Both the position numbers and the translations under genes were made by a program. DNA of 6,864 nucleotides from an uncultured Nitrosopumilaceae archaeon. Its GTDB lineage: Archaea > Thermoproteota > Nitrososphaeria > Nitrososphaerales > Nitrosopumilaceae. The first letter of the stretch is position 1. Each line of letters starts with the position of its first letter. This document shows positions 1 to 5,545 of the stretch, in pieces. The stretch lies in NCBI GenBank assembly GCA_937875805.1, contig CALFHG010000305.1:1-6864 (forward strand), read 5' to 3'. Under the pieces are notes generated by a model, which saw nothing but the letters and a program-made list of their open reading frames with translations, was not told the origin of the DNA and did no database searches.

Positions 1-356
1 TTTCTAGGATCTTTTCCTTCTAGTTTTGCAATTCTCCATTTGTCTTCTGTGTTGAGTGCAGTAACTACAAGATTAGATGTATGAATGTAAACGTCAAATT
101 TATCGCCTTTAGTTTTTTCTTTCTTTACTCCTTCAATTGCAACACTGCTTTTTGGTATGGATATTTTAGATACTTTACCATCTACTCCTTTGAATTCTCC
201 TCTAACTATTTTGACACTATCTCCTTCACTTACTCTTACACTTCTTTTACCATATTTTTTATGAAGATCTTTTGAAAGTGCACTTCCGAGTTGTTTACTT
301 TTAATTTGATATGTTGCTTGATAAATCATCAAATTACGCATTTTAGTTGGTTTCAT
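1..356 (-). CDS. rpl24: Large ribosomal subunit protein uL24, 3' end outside window
   Basis: uL24 binds 23S rRNA early in 50S assembly and sits near the polypeptide exit. Translating the minus strand from the ATG at 354-356 gives 118 residues with no stop before the window edge, so the C terminus is missing. The N-terminal third is basic ([11 protein letters not shown] at about 21-31), followed by [13 protein letters not shown]-type motif follows at about 43-64 ([13 protein letters not shown]), then an H-T-S-N-L segment near 92-96, all as expected for archaeal uL24. The start lies 4 bases after the uL14 stop and is preceded by GGTGGT at 365-370 with 8-base spacing, a good archaeal ribosome-binding site. 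Met6 and Met10 are possible later starts but lack such a site. Family assignment is firm; only the full length is unknown. Confidence 0.93.
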   Translation of the reverse strand, partial: MKPTKMRNLMIYQATYQIKSKQLGSALSKDLHKKYGKRSVRVSEGDSVKIVRGEFKGVDGKVSKISIPKSSVAIEGVKKEKTKGDKFDVYIHTSNLVVTALNTEDKWRIAKLEGKDPR

Positions 357-360
357 TTTA

Positions 361-783
361 TTAAACCACCATTGATGCCAAGTTAGCTACTCTTGGCCAT
401 TTCTCTGTAGCTTCTGCTGCTACTGGTCCTTTGATGTCTGTTCCTTTAGTTTCTCCTTCTGGAGTAATTAGCACTGCTGCGTTATCTTCAAAACAAACTC
501 TTACACCGTTTAATCTACGAATTGCATATTTTTGTCTAATAATTACTGCGCCATACACTTGTTTTCTTAACTCTGCAGGACCTTTCTTAACTACTACATT
601 ACAAAAGTCACCAACAGATGCTGATGCATACATTCTGTGTCTTGTGTGATGTCTTGGAACGTTAATTATTTCTAAAATTTTAGCACCTGAATTATCTGCA
701 CAAACAATGTTTGCCCCCATTGGAAGTACTTTGGTAACACGTGGTCTGAATTCTTGTACACCTTTACCTGCTTGCTTTGCCAT
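361..783 (-). CDS. rpl14: Large ribosomal subunit protein uL14
   Basis: uL14 is a beta-barrel protein at the subunit interface of the 50S particle, contacting 23S rRNA and forming an intersubunit bridge. The 140-residue product has normal archaeal length. It shows the signature region [15 protein letters not shown] (about 21-35), the [12 protein letters not shown] strand pair (about 57-68) and the [10 protein letters not shown] segment (about 76-85). The ATG shares one base with the uS17 stop (TAATG). It is preceded by a perfect GGAGGTT at 792-798, 8 bases upstream, so the start is well fixed and translation is probably coupled to uS17. Nothing in the sequence suggests a second function. Confidence 0.97.
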   Translation of the reverse strand: MAKQAGKGVQEFRPRVTKVLPMGANIVCADNSGAKILEIINVPRHHTRHRMYASASVGDFCNVVVKKGPAELRKQVYGAVIIRQKYAIRRLNGVRVCFEDNAAVLITPEGETKGTDIKGPVAAEATEKWPRVANLASMVV

Positions 784-1106
784 TATGCTTTAACCTCCAC
801 AACAACATATGATACTGATTTGGAGATTGGTCTGCACTCTGCAGTTAAGACATGATCACCTGTTTCAACATCAATACAACCTGGAACATGTGCGTGAATC
901 GTACTTGTACCTCTGGCATATCTCTTAAATTTACTAAAGTAAATTGGTGCATCTTTTTGCAATATGATTGTCTTTTTTGCTTTACTTCCTGTTACTTTAC
1001 CATCAAATAATTTCCCTCTGATTGATAAACCTCCGTGGAATGGACAATGTCTATCTTCACATTCTCTTACAGGTTCTTTTACTTTTAATCCGATATCGCG
1101 AGTCAT
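783..1106 (-). CDS. rps17: Small ribosomal subunit protein uS17
   Basis: uS17 is a primary 16S rRNA-binding protein with an OB fold, acting early in 30S assembly. The 107 residues match the archaeal/eukaryotic form: an N-terminal stretch starting M-T-R-D-I-G-L, the E-C-E-D-R-H-C-P-F-H-G segment (Cys16, Cys21, His24), then K-A-K-K-T-I-I-L (about 42-49), the Y-A-R-G-T-S-T-I-H-A-H segment (about 63-73) and C-R-P-I-S-K-S near the C terminus. Further cysteines are at 77 and 91. The ATG overlaps the Rpp29 stop as ATGA. A GGAGGA at 1112-1117, 5 bases upstream and inside the end of the rnp1 gene, fixes the start. A zinc site from the cysteines is only a possibility; it is not shown here. Confidence 0.97.
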   Translation of the reverse strand: MTRDIGLKVKEPVRECEDRHCPFHGGLSIRGKLFDGKVTGSKAKKTIILQKDAPIYFSKFKRYARGTSTIHAHVPGCIDVETGDHVLTAECRPISKSVSYVVVEVKA

Positions 1107-1369
1107 GCTTTTCCTCCAATTCTATCAAATGGTCTTTTTGTTATTTTGCTACCTTCTACCACTACATCTTTTCCTTCAATTGAGAATTTCCAACTGTTAG
1201 TTGATTTTGCAATAGATTTTGATCCATTTTCGGTGTTTATTGTAAACATTGATTTTGTTTCATTGATAATTCTTCCATTTAATCCTATTACTTGTGGATT
1301 GGTGGATTGGATGATCTCAGTATCTAATCCTATGAATTCATGTGATGTTATGTTATTTGCAGTAATCAT
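1103..1369 (-). CDS. rnp1: Ribonuclease P protein component 1 (Rpp29/Pop4 family)
   Basis: Rpp29 is a protein subunit of archaeal RNase P, which removes the 5' leader from precursor tRNA. In archaea it pairs with Rpp21 and binds the specificity domain of the RNA. The 88-residue product shows the family features: F-I-G-L-D-T-E-I near 12-19, the G-L-N-G-R-I-I-N-E-T-K-S-M-F motif (about 29-42) and the terminal K-R-P-F-D-R-I segment, which corresponds to the usual R-P-x-D-R-I. Together these are consistent with the Sm-like beta barrel of the family. It overlaps both neighbours by 4 bases (ATGA at each end), the standard archaeal position between uL29 and uS17. A TGAGG at 1378-1382, 8 bases upstream, supports the ATG start. 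No SUI1/eIF1 gene lies between uL29 and this gene, unlike in some euryarchaea. Confidence 0.92.
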   Translation of the reverse strand: MITANNITSHEFIGLDTEIIQSTNPQVIGLNGRIINETKSMFTINTENGSKSIAKSTNSWKFSIEGKDVVVEGSKITKRPFDRIGGKA

Positions 1370-1572
1370 TTCTGTTTCCTCAACTCAGTTAATTGGGTAA
1401 GCATTCTTGCAATATCGTGTCGCAATGGTTTTAGTTTTCCACTTTCTTTTCTCAAAGTTCCTTTTGATCCATCAATTCTGAGTTTAGCCAGTTCACTACG
1501 TGATTCTTGAACTTTACTTTTTAGATCTTTCTCGTTTAGTTGTTTAATTGTCTTCATACTGATTCTGGTCAT
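1366..1572 (-). CDS. rpl29: Large ribosomal subunit protein uL29
   Basis: uL29 is a small helical hairpin protein beside the exit tunnel, next to uL23, where it helps form the docking surface for nascent-chain factors. The 68 residues give two predicted helices: about 9-31, containing L-N-E-K-D-L-K-S-K, and about 43-66, containing the diagnostic R-H-D-I-A-R-M-L-T segment. Length and layout are typical. The ATG overlaps the uS3 stop as ATGA. A GGAGG at 1583-1587 lies 10 bases upstream inside the uS3 gene. Met6 is an alternative start giving 63 residues, but the overlap and ribosome-binding site favour the longer form. Confidence 0.94.
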   Translation of the reverse strand: MTRISMKTIKQLNEKDLKSKVQESRSELAKLRIDGSKGTLRKESGKLKPLRHDIARMLTQLTELRKQK

Positions 1573-2363
1573 TTCAATTTGGCCTCCTCTTCTTCTAATG
1601 TTTCAATTGTTTCCATCTTTTTTGATTCTATTTCAATTACTGCTGATTCTGATTCTGCATTGTCTTTTTTGCCTTCGACTTTAATCACTTCAACTTTATT
1701 ATCACCAATTACAATTTCTTCTACTTTGATTACTGGTTTATCTGATTTGTCTGGTTTACCTTTCTTTGCTTTTTCAACTTTCATCTCAAATTCTGGAATG
1801 AGTTTTTCTTTTTTTGCAATTCTAATTCTAACACCAATTAATCCCATTGCTGTTTTTACATGTGCAATATCTTCATCAACTATTATTTCTGCATGGTGAC
1901 CTGCTCTTGGTAAAATTCCTTGAGTGTGTTTTTCAAATGCTGAACGGTCGCCTCTGAGTTTACCTGAAATTGTAATTTGAACTCCCATTGCACCGCCTTC
2001 CATTATTTGTTTTAGTGTCCACATGGTTGCTCTTCTAAAAGCAGTTCCTCTCTCTAAATGGGATTGCATTCTATTACACATCACACTTGGTGAAAGTTCT
2101 GGTTTTTCAATTTCAACTACTGAAATTTGTGGGTTTTTTAATCCAAAGTCTGTTGCAAGTTTATCAGTTAATGCTCTAATACCTGTACCTTTTCTACCAA
2201 TTACAATTCCTGGTCTTGTTACATGTAATGCAACTCTAGTTCCTACAGGTGTTTTTGAAATTTCTGCATGTGAGAAACCTGCATCTTTGATTGCATCTCT
2301 AAGATAATCTTTGAGTAACATCATGTTGTAGTTATCTTTGATTACGTTTTTTACAGCTGACAT
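1569..2363 (-). CDS. rps3: Small ribosomal subunit protein uS3 with charged C-terminal tail
   Basis: uS3 lies at the mRNA entry channel of the 30S head. The 264-residue protein has an N-terminal KH type 2 domain with the loop G56-R57-K58-G59 in V-I-G-R-K-G-T-G-I. Its C-terminal domain (about 90-197) contains E-R-G-T-A-F-R-R-A and the [15 protein letters not shown] stretch. From about residue 198 there is a tail rich in Lys and Glu, with the short repeat V-I-K-V-E (211-215 and 226-230), ending in E-E-E-E-A-K-L-K. Variable charged tails are common in archaeal and eukaryotic uS3, but this one looks fairly long and mixed in charge. The ATG is 2 bases after the uL22 stop, with GGAGAT at 2370-2375, 6 bases upstream. 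Confidence 0.97.
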   Translation of the reverse strand: MSAVKNVIKDNYNMMLLKDYLRDAIKDAGFSHAEISKTPVGTRVALHVTRPGIVIGRKGTGIRALTDKLATDFGLKNPQISVVEIEKPELSPSVMCNRMQSHLERGTAFRRATMWTLKQIMEGGAMGVQITISGKLRGDRSAFEKHTQGILPRAGHHAEIIVDEDIAHVKTAMGLIGVRIRIAKKEKLIPEFEMKVEKAKKGKPDKSDKPVIKVEEIVIGDNKVEVIKVEGKKDNAESESAVIEIESKKMETIETLEEEEAKLK

Positions 2364-2365
2364 TT

Positions 2366-2824
2366 CTAAATCTCCTTTGCCACCAATTCTACGTGAGTTA
2401 ATACATTGTTCTTTGGAGTTGCTCTTCCCATTGCTCTTGGGGTGAATCTTTTTACAATCACTCCTTTGTGAACAGTTGCGTTTACAATTCTTAATCTATC
2501 TAAATCCATTCCTTTGTATTCTGCATTTGATTCTAAATTATCTAAAACTTTGATAAACTCTTTTGCAGTTTTTTGTGGATATCTTCCAGACATTACTCCT
2601 GGGTCTGCTCTATGTGCTACTTGATTTTTATATCTTCTAAATGGCACTGCTCTTTTTTTGGCAATTACTGCAATGAGATAATCTCTTGCTTTTTCAATTG
2701 ATAATCCTTTGATTGATACTGCAACTTCACGTGCATGTTTGTGGGAAATGTCTTTTTCTCTTAATGAAGAACGCACGTGTCTTGTTGGGTCGTAATTTTG
2801 GAATGCATAATTGAATCTACCCAT
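2366..2824 (-). CDS. rpl22: Large ribosomal subunit protein uL22
   Basis: uL22 lines the exit tunnel with a long beta hairpin and contacts many 23S rRNA domains. I choose the ATG at 2822-2824, giving 152 residues that begin M-G-R-F-N-Y-A-F-Q, the usual archaeal N terminus. A GTG three codons upstream (2831-2833) overlaps the uS19 stop, but a GTGAT ribosome-binding match sits over that GTG, correctly spaced for the ATG. The globular part includes H-K-H-A-R-E-V-A and K-A-R-D-Y-L near the N-terminal half. The archaeal insertion [14 protein letters not shown] follows mid-protein. The tunnel hairpin is in the C-terminal quarter ([11 protein letters not shown]), rich in Arg as expected. Family assignment is certain; the start is likely. 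Confidence 0.95.
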   Translation of the reverse strand: MGRFNYAFQNYDPTRHVRSSLREKDISHKHAREVAVSIKGLSIEKARDYLIAVIAKKRAVPFRRYKNQVAHRADPGVMSGRYPQKTAKEFIKVLDNLESNAEYKGMDLDRLRIVNATVHKGVIVKRFTPRAMGRATPKNNVLTHVELVAKEI

Positions 2825-2828
2825 AATA

Positions 2829-2833
2829 ATCAC
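2829..2833 (-). promoter_or_regulatory. Ribosome-binding site deciding the uL22 start
   Basis: The minus-strand GTGAT here matches the 3' part of the archaeal Shine-Dalgarno GGAGGTGAT and lies 4 bases before the ATG at 2824. It coincides with the GTG that would give a three-residue longer uL22, and nothing similar lies ahead of that GTG. This argues for the ATG start. Confidence 0.55.
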
Positions 2834-3225
2834 TTTAATGGCACGTAGAGGCTGGATCTTGATGCGCCGACACCGGGGGCACCATGTGAAACCTTCTTGT
2901 TCGTTATAACATATTCTCCCAAATAATGTCCAACCATTTCAGTTGTTATTACAACTGGTCGGAATTCTTTTCCGGAGAATGTGTTTACTGTAACTCCTAC
3001 CATGTATGGTAGAATTATCAAATCTCTAAGATGAGTTTTGATAGGATTTTTTAATTTACCTGCTTTTGCAGATTTAATTTCTTCAATTAATTTTCTTTTT
3101 CCATCTGTGATGCCTCTGGTAAGTGATCTTCTTTGTCTGGAATTAAATAATAAGAATAATTTTTCTAATGACAAGCTATCAAGTTCCTCTTTTGGAATGC
3201 CTCTGTATAAAAATTCTTTAACCAT
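2830..3225 (-). CDS. rps19: Small ribosomal subunit protein uS19
   Basis: uS19 is in the 30S head near the A-site finger and binds together with uS13. The 131-residue product is the archaeal/eukaryotic type. It has an N-terminal helical extension (F-L-Y-R-G-I-P at 5-11, then an L-F-N-S-R-Q-R-R-S-L-T-R-G segment at about 26-38). The conserved core contains K-T-H-L-R-D-L-I-I-L-P-Y-M-V-G (about 63-77), the G-K-E-F-R-P-V segment near 85-91 and E-M-V-G-H-Y-L-G-E-Y (about 96-105). The tail ends in H-G-A-P-G-V-G-A-S-R-S-S. An in-frame TAA lies shortly upstream of the ATG, and GAGGAG at 3233-3238 is 7 bases away, so the start is secure. It follows uL23 after a 44-base gap, the place where uL2 normally sits. 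The last roughly 17 codons prefer C or G in the third position more than the neighbours do. Confidence 0.97.
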   Translation of the reverse strand: MVKEFLYRGIPKEELDSLSLEKLFLLFNSRQRRSLTRGITDGKRKLIEEIKSAKAGKLKNPIKTHLRDLIILPYMVGVTVNTFSGKEFRPVVITTEMVGHYLGEYVITNKKVSHGAPGVGASRSSLYVPLK

Positions 3226-3269
3226 CTCTCTTCTCCTCTGTTAGTATTCTTCGTGTTTTATGGTCCATA
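3226..3269 (-). other. 44-base spacer at the expected uL2 position
   Basis: This is the only sizeable gap within the ribosomal operon in the window. It contains the uS19 ribosome-binding site (GAGGAG, 3233-3238) and an ATG at 3266-3268, one base after the uL23 stop, which opens a 16-codon frame ending at 3218 inside the uS19 gene. That peptide starts M-D-H-K-T-R-R and has no resemblance to the uL2 N terminus. No remnant of uL2 is visible. Confidence 0.8.
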
Positions 3270-3536
3270 TTAGAGCATTCCTATCTTTGTTGCCAGATCC
3301 CTTGCTTTTTCAGTATTTTCAAATTGAACAAATGCTTTTTTGCCGTAAATTGTTCTTGCTGTGTTTACTTTTTTGACTTTTTGTTTGTACAGTGTGGTTA
3401 CAGCTTCTGAAATTTCAGATTTATTTGCAGATATTTCTACTATGAAACAAATTTTACTTTCATTCTCAACCATTGCAAAGGTTTTTTCCGTAATGTACGG
3501 CTTGATGATGATTCTCATTGCTTGATCTACATTCAT
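3270..3536 (-). CDS. rpl23: Large ribosomal subunit protein uL23
   Basis: uL23 sits at the tunnel exit and is the main docking point for signal recognition particle and other nascent-chain factors. The 88 residues fit the small archaeal form: I-I-I-K-P-Y-I-T-E-K-T at about 9-19, a central S-E-I-S-E-A-V helix start, V-K-K-V-N-T-A-R-T and the C-terminal K-K-A-F-V-Q-F segment. The ATG overlaps the uL4 stop as ATGA, with GGTGAG at 3543-3548, 6 bases upstream. Met7 would give an 82-residue protein closer to some archaeal homologues, but it has no comparable ribosome-binding site. The following gap before uS19 breaks the otherwise continuous overlap pattern. Confidence 0.95.
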   Translation of the reverse strand: MNVDQAMRIIIKPYITEKTFAMVENESKICFIVEISANKSEISEAVTTLYKQKVKKVNTARTIYGKKAFVQFENTEKARDLATKIGML

Positions 3537-4345
3537 TGTGTGCTCACCATTACTTTGAGATGTGTTGATTTTATTTTTCCAATCTCCTCTATTGCAGATT
3601 TGGAATATACGGTTAATCTAATTGCATCAGAACCTGGGGCTAAATCTAATACGCTCAAGTCTTTAACATTTCTTACTTCTACACCTGGTATTGCTCCTGT
3701 TGCTTGTAGAAGATTTGTTGAATCTACAGTTACAAACAAAACACTCTTTCCAACTTTCTTGCTTCTACCTCTAAGTCTTGATTGTCCAGAACGTGGTTTT
3801 CTTGCAGTTAATCTTTCTATATCTTGTGTTAATTTCAATGCGTCTAAGACTTTGCTAATCTCACTTGCTTTAGCAATGGATTCAATATCATTTGATACAA
3901 CTATTGGGAATGATTCTATGCCTTGGATTTTATGACCTCTTGATTCGACAAGATCTTTTGATGCTGTTGCTGCAATTGCAGAACATAATGCTAATTTGTT
4001 TTCTTTTTTGTTTAATTTCTTGTAAATTACCTTCTCAACAATTGGTGGATGTGCTTGTCTACCACCTCTAGTGGATGCTACTTCCGCTCCTTGTCCTTGT
4101 CGTCCGCCTCCTCCTCCGGTCATTCTTGAAACACGGGAGACACCTTGACCTGTTGGTGGATTGTTTGAATCTGCAACTACGTCCATACCTGCATTTGGTT
4201 TTCTTCCCTGTCTTTGGAATTTGTGGGATGTTAAATTGGTGCAAGCCTTGTGAATTAACTCTCTTCTAAATGGTGTTGAGAAAATTATTGGTAATTCTAT
4301 TTCTGCATCTTTTGTTCCAGTAGTTGTGTAAGTTGTTGTCTTCAT
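3533..4345 (-). CDS. rpl4: Large ribosomal subunit protein uL4
   Basis: uL4 is an early-assembling 50S protein whose extended loop reaches the exit-tunnel constriction opposite uL22. The 270-residue product is the archaeal/eukaryotic form. The loop spans about 43-100 and includes R-Q-G-R-K-P-N-A-G, G-V-S-R-V-S-R-M-T, a run of five glycines (77-81), then R-G-G-R-Q-A-H-P-P, the last block being diagnostic. Downstream come the globular segments with N-K-K-E-N-K-L-A-L-C-S-A-I-A-A-T-A and A-R-K-P-R-S-G-Q-S-R-L-R-G-R, and the C-terminal L-A-P-G-S-D-A-I-R-L-T-V-Y region. The ATG shares a base with the uL3 stop (TAATG), and GGAGGT at 4355-4360, 9 bases upstream, supports it. Confidence 0.97.
   Translation of the reverse strand: MKTTTYTTTGTKDAEIELPIIFSTPFRRELIHKACTNLTSHKFQRQGRKPNAGMDVVADSNNPPTGQGVSRVSRMTGGGGGRQGQGAEVASTRGGRQAHPPIVEKVIYKKLNKKENKLALCSAIAATASKDLVESRGHKIQGIESFPIVVSNDIESIAKASEISKVLDALKLTQDIERLTARKPRSGQSRLRGRSKKVGKSVLFVTVDSTNLLQATGAIPGVEVRNVKDLSVLDLAPGSDAIRLTVYSKSAIEEIGKIKSTHLKVMVSTQ
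3543..3548 (-). promoter_or_regulatory. Ribosome-binding site deciding the uL23 start
   Basis: The minus-strand GGTGAG matches the centre of GGAGGTGAT and lies 6 bases before the ATG at 3536, inside the end of the uL4 gene. It favours the 88-residue uL23 over an internal start at Met7. Confidence 0.6.
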
Positions 4346-5340
4346 TATACTACTACCTCCAAAATGTTTGGTTTGATAACTTTGTCAGGTGCATTTCTAA
4401 TCTGACTTCTAAGTTTGATTAATCTTTTGTAAGTTCCTGGTACTGAACCTTTTAGAATAATAAAGTCTCCTTTGACTAGACCAAAGTGTTTGTATCCTCC
4501 ATCTGGATTAATTTTAATTTTATCTGATTCAGTATTTCCTATAACCATAATTCTTTTATCATATTCTACTCTTTGATGGAATCCTGTTTGTCCTGCTCTT
4601 GGAACTGTATACATGACACTTTGTGGTGAGATTGGACCTAATGAACCGACTTCTCTTACTGTTTTTCTTGATTTGTGTTGTTTTGTTTTTACACCAAATC
4701 TTCTCATGACTCCTTGCCATCCATGACCTTTTGTAATTGCTGCAACATCTACAGTTGAACCTGTTTCAAAAATTTGATCAATTTTAATTTCTTTTCCTAG
4801 TGATTCTTTAACGTGTGCAAATTGTTTTTTAATATCTCCTCCACTAACCATTGCCTCAAAAATATATGGTTTCTTCATTTCTAATCCTGCTGCTCTTGGA
4901 GAAACTGCAACAATTGCAAAAATTTCTTTAATCTTTTTTAATCTTGATTCTGCATTTTCCATTGAACCTGCAATATTTTTAATTGAAATTTCTTTTGCAA
5001 TATTTTTTGGAATATCTTCAGCATACACATCAAACTCTGCATGTTTTCCATCGTGATCTTTTGAATATCCTCTAATTCCTAAAATTAAAACTGGTGGAGT
5101 AACTAACACTGTACCTAAACTAACTAGTTGTTTTCCTGCGTTTGGTACTTTGTCACGATCATCGATGCTAACTATTTGAACACATCCTGCTTTGAATCCG
5201 CAGTGAGCTAAAATTTTTGGTTCATCAGTTGCTGATCGTGTTGGCCAAGCTCTAATTCTTGCCTCCATGCTTTTTGCACGAACTCTACGTGAATATGCAA
5301 GACTTCCTCTACGTGGTTGATGAAATTTTCTAGCTCCCAT
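4345..5340 (-). CDS. rpl3: Large ribosomal subunit protein uL3
   Basis: uL3 starts 50S assembly, and its central extension reaches toward the peptidyl-transferase centre. The 331-residue length is normal for archaea. Visible landmarks are R-R-G-S-L-A-Y-S near the N terminus, G-F-K-A-G at 48-52, T-K-G-H-G-W-Q-G at 203-210, and the H-K-S-R-K-T segment (222-227). These are followed by V-P-R-A-G-Q-T-G-F-H-Q-R at 246-257 and K-G-S-V-P-G-T-Y-K-R near the C terminus. Two positions are unusual: the Trp of the common K-R-W-G motif is Phe215, and the tryptophan-finger residue (yeast Trp255, in G-x-W-x-P) is Ile237. This is the first gene of the ribosomal operon in the window. It has no well-placed Shine-Dalgarno, but a TATA-like box lies about 30 bases upstream, suggesting a very short leader or none. 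The start agrees with the conserved M-G-x-R-K-F. Confidence 0.98.
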   Translation of the reverse strand: MGARKFHQPRRGSLAYSRRVRAKSMEARIRAWPTRSATDEPKILAHCGFKAGCVQIVSIDDRDKVPNAGKQLVSLGTVLVTPPVLILGIRGYSKDHDGKHAEFDVYAEDIPKNIAKEISIKNIAGSMENAESRLKKIKEIFAIVAVSPRAAGLEMKKPYIFEAMVSGGDIKKQFAHVKESLGKEIKIDQIFETGSTVDVAAITKGHGWQGVMRRFGVKTKQHKSRKTVREVGSLGPISPQSVMYTVPRAGQTGFHQRVEYDKRIMVIGNTESDKIKINPDGGYKHFGLVKGDFIILKGSVPGTYKRLIKLRSQIRNAPDKVIKPNILEVVV

Positions 5341-5366
5341 GACTAAGACGCATCATCGAAATCCCT

Positions 5367-5374
5367 CTATTAAA
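5367..5374 (-). promoter_or_regulatory. Candidate TATA box for the ribosomal operon
   Basis: The minus-strand TTTAATAG is centred about 30 bases before the uL3 ATG. With the usual archaeal spacing of about 26 bases from TATA to start point, transcription would begin within a few bases of the ATG. This fits the lack of a Shine-Dalgarno at normal distance. The match to the archaeal consensus is partial, and the upstream BRE-like bases are not convincing. Confidence 0.4.
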
Positions 5375-5388
5375 CCATGTGAGATATC

Positions 5389-5418
5389 GTTAACCACTAA
5401 AAAAATCTAGGTTAACCA
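5389..5418. repeat. Paired GTTAACCA repeats upstream of uL3
   Basis: The 8-base word GTTAACCA occurs at 5389-5396 and 5411-5418, offset by 22 bases, about two helical turns. Because GTTAAC is its own complement, the pair also forms a 7-base inverted repeat (GGTTAAC at 5389-5417 on opposite arms) with a 14-base loop that holds the T7 tract. The copies lie about 15-45 bases upstream of the candidate TATA box. They could be regulator sites or part of a termination signal; the sequence alone does not decide. Confidence 0.45.
5399..5405 (-). terminator. T7 tract, possible archaeal terminator
   Basis: Seven consecutive T on the minus strand lie 28 bases after the stop of the small membrane protein gene, between the two GTTAACCA copies. 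Archaeal RNA polymerase can terminate on such U-rich tracts without a strong hairpin. It would separate the methyltransferase/small-protein unit from the ribosomal operon. A role as part of an AT-rich promoter is also possible. Confidence 0.4.
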
Positions 5419-5433
5419 ACTATGCCTAATTTG

Positions 5434-5544
5434 TCATGGTAAAAACAATTCTGATGCAGAATTCCAAATTGTAATTCCGCCTATTAATATCCCGAAAATA
5501 CCTAATCCGATAGCCAATAATAAAAAATTTTTTCGTTCTGCCAT
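5434..5544 (-). CDS. Small single-span membrane protein, 36 residues
   Basis: I do not recognise a family. The frame runs from the ATG at 5542-5544 to a TGA at 5434-5436. Residues 1-6 (M-A-E-R-K-N) are polar and basic. Residues 7-27 are an unbroken hydrophobic stretch rich in Leu, Ile and Gly, long enough to span a membrane once. The tail N-S-A-S-E-L-F-L-P is short. The positive charges before the span suggest an inside N terminus. Gly18-Ile-Leu-Ile-Gly22 is a GxxxG helix-packing pattern. The ATG follows the methyltransferase stop by a single base (TAG-T-ATG), an arrangement typical of termination-reinitiation; no clear Shine-Dalgarno is present. The position, orientation and clean transmembrane profile make a real gene likely. 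It is too short for most gene callers. It is unlike Sec61 beta, which has its span at the C-terminal end. Confidence 0.68.
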   Translation of the reverse strand: MAERKNFLLLAIGLGIFGILIGGITIWNSASELFLP

Positions 5545-5545
5545 A

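Noticed and set aside
81..275. Plus-strand open frame of 64 codons at the window start
   Set aside because: It is antisense to uL24, which has a clear KOW motif in the other strand. The aromatic-rich product is a shadow.
1366..1369. Missing SUI1/eIF1 gene between uL29 and rnp1
   Set aside because: Presence of this gene in the operon varies among archaea, so its absence is not noteworthy alone; the ATGA overlap shows no deletion scar.
1540..1899. Plus-strand open frame of 119 codons opposite the uS3 tail
   Set aside because: Its Ser/Phe/Ile-rich protein is the complement of the Lys/Glu-rich uS3 tail; there is no independent start signal or family match.
2825..2833. GTG start for uL22, three codons longer
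   Set aside because: The GTG overlaps the ribosome-binding match for the downstream ATG, and homologues begin M-G-R.
3522..3935. Plus-strand open frame of 137 codons opposite uL4
   Set aside because: It lies fully antisense to a certain uL4 gene, has no recognisable motif, and its Ser/Thr/Leu-rich composition is what the complement of an AT-rich gene gives.
4969..5007. Repeated AAAAATATTGCA words 27 bases apart within uL3
   Set aside because: They encode K-N-I-A twice (112-115 and 121-124) in a Lys/Ile-rich linker. In AT-rich coding DNA this is likely chance or minor duplication, with no further copies seen.
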